From Macrothele yani (taxonomy: Eukaryota; Arthropoda; Arachnida; Araneae; Macrothelidae), in NCBI GenBank assembly GCA_039090855.1, contig CM077028.1, positions 67,399,054-67,463,053 on the forward strand: DNA of 64,000 nt, in the 5' to 3' direction. Shown in pieces: positions 12,121 through 21,579 of the stretch. Each line of letters begins with the position of its first letter. Positions within the stretch are counted from its first letter, which is position 1. The notes beneath the pieces are model-generated. The model was not told the DNA's origin and did no database searches. It saw only the letters and a list, made by a program, of their open reading frames with translations. A program made the translations under genes and the position numbers.

Positions 12121-13767
12121 CAGGGCTGGAAAAATAAGCTCCAGATCTAGGAGCCAGCTCCAAAATTTAGGAGCCAGATGAAACGAAAGCAAATTTCAAA
12201 GTATCATGCACAAACGTAATGCATGGTAGTGATGTCAGAACAAAGAGTAACAATATAAGTGTATTAAGCACTGCTTATTACTCAAACTACTTACTGCTAA
12301 ATAAAATTCAAATTTGGTCTATAAATCTCAGGGTTCTATAGTTTTGATAAAAATTCAAACATAAAGAATGTGAAAAAAAAAAGTTTAACCTCATCAATCT
12401 GAGATGTAACTATTTGGAAGAAAATAATAGCTAAAAATATTGTGACCGTCAGCTTCCGGAGTTTCGCGTAATACAGCTTTCGAAACGAAGCAGGGGGCGT
12501 TAAAAATACGTAAATATGTGGTATTAGAAAAAAAAAATCCAAGAAAAAGCCATCTAGAAGTAAAAAAGATAAATAAAATAAAATAAAATGCGACCGTCAA
12601 CTTCCGAAAGCCGCATGGCAGCAGAAACGAAAGGGAATGTTGCAAATGCTTAACAAATATGGTTTTTGTAAAGAAAAAAAAAAAAAACCCAGCAACAATC
12701 TAACTGAAATGAAACTATCTGAAGCCAAAAAACGCAAAAACTGATCAACTTCCGGAATGCCTCGTAATTCGACCGTAAAAACTGGAAGACAGACGATAAA
12801 AATGTTTGTAAAAATATGGTTTAAAAAAAAATAAAGAGGAAGAACAAAAAGAAAATACACCTTATCAATCTAACTGAATACTGAAGTGAAGCTATCTGGA
12901 AGCAAAAGGAAAAAAAAAGTTGCGACATCAACTTACGGAAAGCTGACGGTTCAAAGATATGGTATGGCTCTTGTAAAAAAAGAAAATAAAAAAAAAAGAT
13001 ATCGCCTCAATGTAGCTTTCAGTTAGATTAAAATTTAGGTCTCCGTGCAAAAAAAGAAAAAAAGGAGGAATTGCGACCATTAGCTTCCGAAATGTTTTTA
13101 TGCCCTTTTAACCACCATGCACATCAAACGTGTGGTGCGTCAAAAGTGCATAAAAATATCGCTTCCAAGATTCAAAGCTCAAGAAAAGTAATTATATCTC
13201 ATCAGCTGAAGTTATCTGTTTGAGAAATATGGAAGAATGAAAGCTAAACTAAAATAAGGAGGGGGGGTCTATCGATTACAGCTTTACATCTTAAACGCGA
13301 GCCAACGTTAAAAATGTGTGAAAATTTCCCTGCCTTTGTTTTAAAATTTAAAGAAATCTTAAAAAGAATTAATGTTAAGATAAGAAAATAGAAAAACAGT
13401 CTGCAAACCTTTCTGAGAATCTGCGACCTGCGTTGCTGCGTCTCGCTGGTTTCTGCTCGCTGGCCGGCAGCTGAAACTAAACAGTGTGATCTTCAATGTC
13501 TTCCACAATCTGACAGGATAGTCACGTGACTCAGGGGATTTCATGGCGTTTCTCTGCTTGAAACACATGGTTCAGGATAAAAGCTGACAGAATTTATAAA
13601 TGCGATCAAAGCAGAAAATTTCATTTGATTTTATAAAATTACAATTTGTTGAAGTTACATTTTGCATCTAGGAAATCGAAGTAATGACTGCAAATTACAA
13701 AATTTGAAGTAAAAAAAGTTGGGTGCCAGGACCAAATTTCTAGCCGCCCAGTAATTTTCCAGCCCTG
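12121..13767. mobile_element. Non-autonomous hAT element, 1.65 kb
   Basis: An 8-bp target duplication GTCTCGAG lies at 12113-12120 and 13768-13775. The termini are CAGGGCTGGAAAA and, in reverse complement, CAGGGCTGGAAAATTAC. The ends and the 8-bp duplication are diagnostic of hAT. No transposase is encoded. The middle is a degenerate tandem array. It is inserted into the pogo-like element. Confidence 0.92.
12380..13110. repeat. Degenerate tandem array inside the hAT element
   Basis: The phrase GCGACCGTCAACTTCCGAAA, or variants of it, recurs near 12441, 12589, 12745, 12921 and 13070, about every 130-175 bp. Each is followed by an A-rich tract and usually a TAAAAATATGG-like string. Five degenerate units are visible. 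Confidence 0.65.
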
Positions 13768-14068
13768 GTCTCGAGCTCCTTGTTATACTCTTGTTCTATT
13801 GTACTTCTAATCAGTAATTTGTGGACATTATTTTTTTTTAATTTTAGACAGCATAAACCAATATTAAAGTGATTTAAATTGATGACCAGAAAATAATAGT
13901 TTTGCAGATGCAAAGTTACATAAAAAAACGTGTTTTTTAAATTGAGAAAGCTCCTAAGTGATTGTGCCAGCCATGTTCGTATGTTCGTATGATTTTTGCC
14001 CGTGGAAACAAATCTGAAATAGTCTTTATTATGGAAGTTTTTATGAACTGGGGCTTTTATGAGTGAAG

Positions 14069-14261
14069 ATGCTGCCCCGATGAGGCAGTGTTTTAAGTGC
14101 TGGCTCTGACCATCATTTGTCCGAAATGGGTCCAGGTTCGAATCCTGGAGGGGAATGGATGGTGTGTTTATCTTACAGCACTGGCTATCTCTCCTTCCTC
14201 TGGAATCACAGTTTCCCCCAAATTAGAGATGAATAACTACTTAATAAAACACTGTGTTGCT

Positions 14262-14296
<35 letters not shown>

Positions 14297-14303
14297 AGGC
14301 AAG
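14069..14303 (+). mobile_element. tRNA-derived SINE, copy A
   Basis: The tRNA-like head carries a B-box GGTTCGAATCC near 14132. A 140-bp body shared with the copies near 32797-33005 and 47417-47676 follows, then a long A tail (14263-14294). AGTGAAGA occurs on both sides (near 14062 and 14302), a likely target duplication. SINEs are copied by the machinery of partner LINEs. Confidence 0.8.
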
Positions 14304-14309
14304 TGAAGA

Positions 14310-15169
14310 CAATGGGCAGAGGCAATAAAAATTGCCATAAATATTAAATTGAAACACATACTTAATAAACATCGAGTTACTATCTCAGTATAATTTACTA
14401 TGGTTACTATCGGTCATTACAGTAGTGAGAATGGGGAACAGTGATTTAGAGTTGGAAATTTTTTTAAGAAATAGTTATAATGAAAAATTTGAAAGTTATA
14501 TATACACACCTCCTGCCTCCACTGAAACATTAATTTATTATTCGTCCACACACACATCCGCAAACATACCTTGCCACAATGATGTGGCCAGCTGAAACCT
14601 GATGTAACATTAACAGTTTGTCCGTGTTACTGACAACATTCCAAAATTGTTCTATGTGTATCCCAAAACAATGTCAGCAAGATTTTCTTTTCCTTTTTTT
14701 TTTGGACAGATGAGGCATTTTTGAACTTTCTTATTTATAGATAGGGGTGAAGGGTGTTTCCACTTTGTACACTGTCTCTTGCTTTCAGGGTCAAAAGTTG
14801 GTTGACCCTAGGTCTTGCCCGCAGTACCAGTCCTTTTTAGTAAACCTGGATCTTCATAATGCTTCTGAAACTCAGTGGAAGTCTTTATCTGCTATTGTTT
14901 GTGATGAGCATTCAGCTATTTTGGGAATCGCCTAGCATACACTTTTTGGTGTCATAGGTTGTTGTGTGCCATTGCATAGGCAGAACTATACCCAGAAGGT
15001 AATGCATGAAATATTTATTTTCACTCATCTGTAACTCAGGTGCCAAATTAAATATAAAAGCAGAGATTTGTGTAGAGGTAGTGTTTTTCAAAAGATATTT
15101 TGTTTTCAGTTTAGTACCGACTATTTACTGGATTTGATTCACGTTTTGCTACTAAGTATACCTGCTATA
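14310..15169. other. Unassigned sequence
   Basis: AT-rich, with a 62-codon frame at 14747-14935 that shows no recognisable motif. An upstream non-coding exon of TMF1 could lie here or further left, but I cannot identify one. Confidence 0.4.
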
Positions 15170-15171
15170 TA

Positions 15172-16368
15172 CACTGAAGAGCAATTGAATCAGAGATATC
15201 TGTCTAGTAACGTGTAGCACAACCTTTCACCCTGATGACGGCGTCGATTCGTCCCGGCATGGACTCGACGAGACACCGGAAGCATTGGGAAGCCATATGG
15301 ATCCATGACCCCTGAACAAGCTCCCACAGTTCACGAAGATTTGTGGAGGGGGGTCAGAGCCTCGAACATCTCTCTTGATGGGATCGAGGTCAGCTGACCT
15401 AGCTGGCCAAGGAAGCGAGGTCACGTCGGTGGAGTGTTCATTCAACCATTCGGATACAATTCGGGAGCGATGGCACGGTGCATTGTCTTGTTGCAGGATG
15501 AGGTCCCCAGTGAGATGTTAAAGATGCACAAACGGGAGCAAATGCTCGTCCAGGATATCACGGTAACATTGACCTGTGAGGGATGATGTCACACGTACCG
15601 GGGTCCCATTTTAGTCCACGTAAACAGTCCCCAGTCAAGAATGCCACCCTCACCAGCTTGAAGAGTACCCTGCTGGCAAGAAGGATCCATCGCTTCATGT
15701 GGTTTGCGCCTTACTCATATCCTGCCATCCGCATGTTCCAATGTGAATCTCGACTCATCAGTCCAGGCAACATTTTTCCACATGTCTAGGGTCCAGTGGC
15801 AATGTTCCAGCGCCCATGCTAATCTTTGTACCCTGTGATGTGCGGTCAGCAGCGGTACCCTCGTGGGATGATGGCTTCTGTACCCCATAGCGAGGAGATG
15901 GTTCTGGATGGTGTGGCTGCCTACACGTTTTTGTGCACCAGCGTTAAATTGCCGAGTGATTTCTTGCACTGTGGCCTGTCTATCCGCTGTTGCAAAGCGA
16001 GCTAGCCGACGATGACCCCGCTCATCCACGCGCTGTTGTTCACGGCAATTGGCCCTTGCAGGGATGGTTTTACCGGATTCGATGTACTCACGGTGCACCC
16101 TTGACACAGTGGCTCGTGAAAATCCCAGTGCCTGCACGACTTCCGAGATGGAGTGATCCATTCGTTGGGCCCCGACAATTTGCCCACGATCAAATGCACT
16201 TAGATCCTTCGTTTTACCCATACTGCGTCCGGCTCTTACTGATTCCCGTCGCATCACTCCTTATATTGTCGGATCGCTGCATACGTCATGTCGTTTCCGT
16301 TTACAGGGCCGCCCACAGCGCCACATTTGCATAACGCCAGCTGTCTCTAATTCAATTGCTCTTCAGTG
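15172..16368 (-). mobile_element. Tc1-like transposon, 1.2 kb, next to TMF1 exon 1
   Basis: TA flanks both ends (15170-15171 and 16369-16370). The 25-bp terminal inverted repeats begin CACTGAAGAGCAATTGAAT and differ at one position. The element ends 73 bp before the splice acceptor that precedes the TMF1 start codon. Its high GC content contrasts with the neighbouring DNA. The good match of the ends suggests a fairly young copy. Confidence 0.93.
15227..16257 (-). pseudogene. Tc1-like transposase, broken
   Basis: Seen on the minus strand: a start at 16257 (or the internal MGKTKDLSAFDRGQIVGAQR at about 16221), helix-turn-helix regions with GFSRATVSRVHREY, then AWTDESRFTLEH with the first catalytic Asp. 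A TGA at 15715-15717 stands where the family has Trp. After further frame changes QDNAPCHRSRI carries the second Asp. The third position, normally Glu in SPDLNPIEHVW, reads SADLDPIKRDV, so Glu appears replaced by Lys. Established: the D,D34E triad is needed for cutting. This copy is therefore inactive. Confidence 0.88.
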
Positions 16369-16450
16369 TACTTGCTAATGTGTATACTGTTGTTGTTATT
16401 CTTGAATTTTCATTTATTTGCTGTTATTATTTTATACTTACAGTTAGAAA

Positions 16451-16589
16451 ATGAACTGGTTTGATTCTGCTGGATTTGCCAACTTTGCTAAATCTGCTTT
16501 AACATCTGCCCAAAAAACTATCGATAAAGCACTGGATATACAGGATGAAAGAAATCCATCCCGTGGGAATTCCTCCTATAAAATTGCTG
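16451..16589 (+). CDS. TMF1: TMF1, first coding exon
   Basis: Seen: a start codon followed by 46 codons and one base, opening MNWFDSAGFANFAKSAL and then TSAQKTIDKALDIQDE. This matches the conserved N-terminus of TMF1 (Met-x-Trp-Phe, amphipathic Ala/Lys helix, DIQ(D/E)E). The exon ends in phase 1 at a GTAATT donor (16590). A TATACTTACAG acceptor lies at 16431-16441, so a 5' non-coding exon is likely upstream. Established: TMF1 is a peripheral Golgi golgin that binds Rab6 through its C-terminal coiled coil and acts in membrane tethering. It was first described as a TATA-element and androgen-receptor cofactor. The next exon joins in frame at 26091. Confidence 0.9.
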
Positions 16590-16689
16590 GTAATTTGCTG
16601 TTTGTTTTTCTGGTACATTTTGGTAAAGTTTCTGGATATGTTTTAAATTCCTGTTTATTTAAGATACTGTAGATAACAGTTGTGAAAAC

Positions 16690-17060
16690 AGGAATTTGTC
16701 GGCGACAGAGATCAAACCCACATCCTCTCGCTCCAGAGTGGAGTTGCTCTAACTGACTAAGTTACATTGATGGAATATATTGCTGCAGATTTGTCATCTT
16801 AACACTTGTTTCACTTCTGTAGTACATCACATCATTGCCCTCTTAATATTTTTTTTTTTTTTTTTTAAGCGAAGAAGGAACCTTTCATTAATTCCAGATG
16901 ATGTGTGGAACGAATCACACAGTTTTCGAAAAACCTGACGACCATTTTTACGTTCGGGTGCCAATGTGAAAACAGGACTTTGTCAGTGATGGCGATTGAA
17001 CTCGCGTCTCCTCACTCCTGAGTAAGTTTCTCTTACTATCTAAGCTACACTGATGCATAA
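16690..17060 (-). repeat. Two tRNA-like SINE heads
   Basis: In reverse complement, 16690-16775 shows an A-box-like TTAGTCAGTTAGAGCA and a B-box-like GGGTTTGATCTC. 16975-17060 shows the same order with TAGCTTAGATAGTAAGAG and GAGTTCAATCGCC. The downstream phrase CTGCAGATTTGTCATCTT follows the first at 16784 and recurs at 17805, after the inverted-repeat element, suggesting that the second copy was split by that insertion. Confidence 0.6.
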
Positions 17061-17089
17061 ATGAGTGGTAGGCAATGCACTTAACCAAA

Positions 17090-17792
17090 AACAAGTAAGT
17101 TTAACTGGTAGTTGGGAGCATGCTTACAGGTTATGTATAATGTTTTTTGAGGCAAATATATTTCAGCCATTACTATGGCTTTCGGCAGTGCGATTACGAT
17201 TTGTTGCATTGCCAGATTGGAAAGGTAAGTTTTTAATGGTAACTCCGGGTAATGTGAAGTATTGAGTGATTTCCGGATGTAGAGACCCTAGATCACCACT
17301 TTCTTCTTCGGGAGGCTATAACATTCCTATCAAGACAAACGACGGATTAACAGCATATGCAGGAAGTTCATTCCAAAAAATTCTTCCTAGACTTGAGGAA
17401 CATAAATCTGATGTTAAATTTGGAAAACCTTCCTCTTCTCTGTCTCAGCTTACCATGGCTGACACTTCTGCTGTTCCACTTTGGTCCGATACAGAAAAGT
17501 TGGCTACTTTCAAAAATCATTTTGCTCTGAGGTTCACAGAAAGTTTGGACATTTTATTTTCCAAAAATTGTAAATCAGATCTTCCCATTTATGTTCCTTA
17601 CATCTGGAAATCACTCATTGCTTCATGCCACCCGGAGTTACTGTTAAGAAACTTACCTTTCCGATCTGGCAATGCAACAGATTACAGGTTATGATGAAGG
17701 CCATAGCAACGGCTGAAATATATTTGCCTTAAAAAACATTATATGTAACTTTTAAGCGTGCTTCCAACTGCCATAAAAACCTACTTACACCA
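17090..17792. mobile_element. Inverted-repeat element with about 150-bp arms
   Basis: 17090-17238 is matched in reverse complement by 17646-17792, including GAGGCAAATATATTTCAGCC and GCATTGCCAGATTGGAAAGG with scattered differences. A 400-bp spacer lies between them and carries an open frame. It sits in TMF1 intron 1 and appears to split a tRNA-like repeat. The superfamily cannot be named from the ends. Confidence 0.75.
17266..17694 (+). CDS. 142-codon open frame of unknown nature
   Basis: One uninterrupted frame fills the spacer of the inverted-repeat element and runs into its right arm. I recognise no domain. It is Ser- and Leu-rich, with no membrane segment or signal peptide evident. It may be a captured gene fragment, a transposon protein remnant or a chance frame. 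It is on the TMF1 strand but does not match the TMF1 protein. Confidence 0.25.
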   Translation: MISGCRDPRSPLSSSGGYNIPIKTNDGLTAYAGSSFQKILPRLEEHKSDVKFGKPSSSLSQLTMADTSAVPLWSDTEKLATFKNHFALRFTESLDILFSKNCKSDLPIYVPYIWKSLIASCHPELLLRNLPFRSGNATDYRL

Positions 17793-17881
17793 ACGCAATT
17801 TATTACTGCAGATTTGTCATCTTGACACCTGCTTCACCTCTATAGTTCATCGTATAAATGTTTGATAGAAGCTATTAGCAT

Positions 17882-18608
17882 CAGTGGCGTAACTACCACC
17901 CCCGCAGCACCTGCATCTGCGGGGAGAGCTGGTAACGAAGGGACGTGCTACAGCTACCAGTTATAGTTTTATGAAAAAAATTCGAACACGCACAATAATT
18001 AACCCAAAGATTCATATTTTGCTTTAAGATATATTTAGCTTTACCTAAATAAATGCCTAGTTTCACTTTTAAAATATTGAATGTCCTACAGATTGAAAGT
18101 GTTCGGCTCTTTGACTTTGGGTTGTAATATGATTGCTCTGCAATGGGTTGTAAATAATATGATAGATCTCCAATCTCCCTTTCTCTGCACTGCTGAGGAA
18201 AAGCGTGAGGCCACAGTGGGATTCCCCGTGGAGGATGTGGGAAAACAGTCAAGTTACCTAGGATTACGTGCATGACAAGCATCAACATTTATTCACAGCA
18301 GCCACAGATCTGCCATGTGTAAGGGAGTGATTTCTTCTGGTGATTTATTTTAGTTTTGGACAAAGCAATTACACGTATTGTCATATCTATTACTTAAAAA
18401 GTTAAAACTACAGGGCTGTAGGTACCACCTTTACTTTTGCAGACACTCTCCCTGACTTCCTAACCCCTACCCTCCCCCAACCACCACACACGCACACAGC
18501 GAAAAATGCATCCTCTCTCGTGTTCGAAATCCTGGGAATATTACTGTGCTTAAGGGTGCTGAAGTAAATCTTGCGGGGTTAGCACACGTTGTGCTAGTTA
18601 CTCCACTG
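17882..18608. mobile_element. hAT MITE, 727 bp
   Basis: The 8-bp target duplication ATTAGCAT lies at 17874-17881 and 18609-18616. The termini are CAGTGGCGTAACTACC and, in reverse complement, CAGTGGAGTAACTAGC. There is no transposase. It lies in TMF1 intron 1. Confidence 0.93.
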
Positions 18609-18616
18609 ATTAGCAT

Positions 18617-19090
18617 TAGTGATTCTGAAGTTGTAGCAATGCACTTGTCTCCTTAAGCATTGTTGTTTTTATTGGCTTGAGTTGAAAAAATATCCCTGCC
18701 TCATCATCATTAAACGCCTCACTGGACTGTATGAGATTGTAACAGCAGTCACTTCTCATGCTCTCTATTCTTTCATGTGTTCCACAGGGTACCTGTCTCA
18801 GCACAAATTGTTTTTGTGATGATGGCATGCCATTTCTGGAAATGATGTAGCCATCCATGGCCTGTTGGTTGTTATGTTCAAGAGCAGTGACAAACTGCAT
18901 TGGTTTTTCATGGATTAATTGTCCGTTAAGAGGCACACTCTGGGAACTGACATCTTAAAAACGTGAACCTTTCTGATTCGACATCTTGAAATTACACCAG
19001 TAATATTCTTTTCCTTTTTGACCCAGTAAATGGCTTTTGCAATTGATATTAAATTTCCCCCTCCTCCGGTCTTTTAAAGTGTTCATGATG
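18617..19090. other. Unassigned intron sequence
   Basis: A 106-codon minus frame (18616-18936) is present without recognisable motifs. It may be an older repeat into which the hAT MITE inserted. Confidence 0.35.
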
Positions 19091-19091
19091 C

Positions 19092-19226
19092 CATATTGTT
19101 AGCATCTTAGCAGACACCCTCCCCCCAAATCAACTTTTTTTTTCAAAGAGAAGTGCCTTCATATTGTTAGCGTCTCAGCAGACACTCCCCCAAGAATCAA
19201 CTTTTTTTTTCAAAGAGAAGTGCCTT
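19092..19226. repeat. Tandem duplication, unit about 68 bp
   Basis: The block from ATATTGTTAGC to GAAGTGCCTTC occurs twice in a row with few differences, including the T-run and CAAAGAGAAGTGCC. Confidence 0.85.
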
Positions 19227-19229
19227 CTT

Positions 19230-19520
19230 TTTGAACTCATTTCAAAAAATCAAGCAAGGAATAATATAAAGGACAAACAGGAACAAATGTAAAAAGAGAA
19301 TGAACAATAGATCTGAAAGTTATGGCTCCACAACATTTCTTTTTTTGTTCTAACCAAGTTAGAGCCACTTTTAACACAATTGAAGGTGGGAAATCAATTG
19401 CCTGGGAAGGGTGTTCATTTCTTTTAAAAAAGTATGCAGGAATCCGAATTCAACATTTTCTCTGGAGTTGTAAATATGGTTCTAAATGGTAGTTATTCTT
19501 AGAAATATGAATATACTCAT
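19230..19520. other. Unassigned intron sequence
   Basis: AT-rich. Nothing was recognised. Confidence 0.4.
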
Positions 19521-19521
19521 A

Positions 19522-20729
19522 TTTCACCGATGAGCCATAACATTATGACCACCTACCAAATAAGCTGTAGGACCCTCTTCAGCCCGCAAAGCAGCGGCCA
19601 CTTGGTGAGGCATCGATTCGCTGAGGTGGCAATAGGTATCTTGTATCTGGCACCATAATGTCAACAACAGGTCCTCCAGTTCCTGTACATTCCGGGGTGG
19701 TGGTAATTTAATGTGAACCCGCTTTTCCAAGTCGAACCACAAATGTTCGATTGGGTTCATGTCAGGGAATTTGGAGGTCAGAACATTAACAGAAAGTCAC
19801 CAGCATGTTCCTTGAACCACTCCTTGGCAATTCTGGCAGTGTGGTATGGCGCATTATGCTGTTGGTAATGGCCATCACCAGCAGGGAACACAGTTGCCAT
19901 GAATGGGTGAACTTGGTTCACAACGATGTTCAGATACCTGACAACTGTCAGGGATTGTGCTATTGGGATAATGGGGCCTAAAGTGTCCCAAGAAAACATC
20001 GCCCACAGCATAACACCGCTGCCACGCCAGTTTCCGCCCAACAATGCATCCAGGTGCCATAGCCTCTGTTGGTATATCCACGCTCAGCCGTTTACGTGAT
20101 GCACCAGGAATCTTGATTCATCAGACCAGGCCACTTTCTTCCAATAATCCATGGTCTAAACTCGATGATCTTGGGCCCATTTCTTGCACTGTTGGCGATG
20201 ATGTGCAATGAGCATGGGAACCCTGCTGGGTCTTCGGCCCATGCGCAGAAGGCTGTGATGAACTGTGTGCTGTGACACATTGTCCTGATAACCACTGTTG
20301 TAGCTGTGGATGATTTGTCGCACTGTGGCTCTGCAGTCACTGTGAACCATGTGCGACAGTCTCCACTCCTCTATGGCATCAATGAGCTGCAGACAACTTA
20401 AGGCTGAATGACAGTCCATCGTTTGGCCATCTGTGCACCACTTTTGATATGTACTCCCTACAGCGGCATGTGAACAACCCACAAGCTGCGCCGTTTCTGA
20501 GATCGTAGTTCCGAGGCGGCGTACCGTCACAATTTGTCCTTTATCAAACTCCAATAAATTGGTAGCTTTTCCTGTTCTGACTCCAAACACTCTGCTAACC
20601 AAAAGCCAGTCCTCGTCGGGTTGTATATATAGTGACTGCTCTGTGAACTTTGCCTACGCCACCGTTTGGTTTCCAGGCACGCTCATTTCTCTAGGCATGG
20701 GGTGGTCATAATGAAATGGCTCATTGGTG
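19522..20729 (-). mobile_element. Tc1-like transposon, 1.2 kb
   Basis: The left end carries CACCGATGAGCCATAACATT near 19525. The right end in reverse complement carries CACCAATGAGCCATTTCATT. Both continue ATGACCACC. TA is at 20730-20731 on the right. On the left TA is at 19520-19521, three T residues before CACC, so the exact left end is uncertain. It lies in TMF1 intron 1, opposite to the gene. Confidence 0.88.
19524..20602 (-). pseudogene. Tc1-like transposase, broken
   Basis: Seen on the minus strand: LLEFDKGQIVTVRRLGTTIS and the helix-turn-helix region from 20602, SQHTVHHSLLRMGRR, then a TAA near 20158 followed by MDYWKKVAWSDESRF with the first Asp. The second catalytic site reads QQHNAPYHTARI near 19860, where the family has QQDNAP, so Asp is replaced by His. 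The third site MNPIEHLWFDLEKRV (from 19760) keeps its Glu. At least one stop and two frame changes interrupt it. It is a separate family from the element at 15172-16368, with different ends and protein. Confidence 0.87.
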
Positions 20730-20731
20730 TA

Positions 20732-21214
20732 TTTCACTGTAATGAAAAATTCATAAAACTGAATTTCATTATACAGAAATTAAAAGTACATTATTATCTT
20801 AATGGGATTTTTGCTGGGAATTGGCGGTGTTTTAATTAAATAGGAATTTTTGTTATATCATTTTCGCCCTAATGGGGATCCACTGTACTAGATCAACTGA
20901 TGTAAGATTTTTATTAATTGTTATAAGCTGAGTTTTAATAGTGTTAATTTTTAAGCACATTTCCACACTTTCTTCGTTAGCATGTTGAAGAAGGAACTAG
21001 ACGTCTACCTTGAACATATGCATATTTATATTAATGACTACGTTTCAACTACTATGCTGGATTCCAATCCTACTTAAGCAATTCTTACTGCCAAATTTAA
21101 TTTTATTTAAAATTTAAATATGTTGCACTTTTCATCATAAAATATCTACATAATGATATGACAGGAGAATATTCGTATTCTATCTTCCATAATATATAAA
21201 ACATGCATGTTAAT
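20732..21214. other. Possible pogo-like right end and AT-rich DNA
   Basis: CCCTAATGGGGATCCACTG near 20867-20885 followed by TA resembles the inverted end of Tigger/pogo-type elements. No matching left end was found, so the Tc1 copy may have landed in a decayed element. The rest is AT-rich and unassigned. Confidence 0.25.
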
Positions 21215-21485
21215 ACCAAAATAAATACTACAGGCCACTTGCCTTTCATATTCATGTCAGGGAGTCCTGTATTTCAGTACAGATTCCGTACAATTTTTAA
21301 AGTTCATACCTTAATGCGATTAAAGTACATTACCTTAATGTAATGACTTGTTTGGAAGGGTGTTCTCTTTTTCTCCCCCTTTGAGGGACTTAACTCTGTG
21401 ACCACTTGTACAAAATGTGTACTGAAATTTAAGACTTCCTGACATGAATACGAAAGGCGAGTGACCTGCAGTATTTATATTGATA
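21215..21485. repeat. Inverted repeat with about 80-bp arms
   Basis: The left arm (21215-21300), with GCCTTTCATATTCATGTCAG, is matched in reverse complement by 21405-21485. The arms differ at several sites. The loop contains a short CCTTAATG repeat. It is probably a MITE. Confidence 0.65.
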
Positions 21486-21579
21486 AAATATCTCTGTGTT
21501 TTTTAAGCTATTTGTAATAAAGCATTTTAAAGATGTAGTTTCTGATATCTGGTGTAAATTTACACTGGTGTCGAAAATG

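Larger units (their letters stand above)
11180..13801. mobile_element. Pogo-like non-autonomous element, split by a hAT element
   Basis: TA flanks both ends (11178-11179 and 13802-13803). The left end reads CTGTTGAACCCACTTATACC. The right end in reverse complement reads CAATAGAACAAGAGTATAAC, an imperfect match of the form common in pogo/Tigger-type elements. The interior repeats phrases such as TTAATGAAGT and GATTTAATGAG. Removing the inserted hAT element (12121-13767) and one target copy leaves about 970 bp without a coding frame. The family name is inferred from the ends only. Confidence 0.45.

Noticed and set aside
12336..12860. Phe-rich minus-strand frames resembling membrane proteins
   Set aside because: They arise from A-rich tracts in the tandem array of the non-autonomous hAT element.
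14097..14306. A 69-codon frame ending in poly-Lys
   Set aside because: It lies in SINE copy A and the Lys run is the A tail.
15990..16334. A 114-codon + frame near TMF1 exon 1
   Set aside because: It is antisense to the Tc1 transposase and terminal repeat, not a 5' exon.
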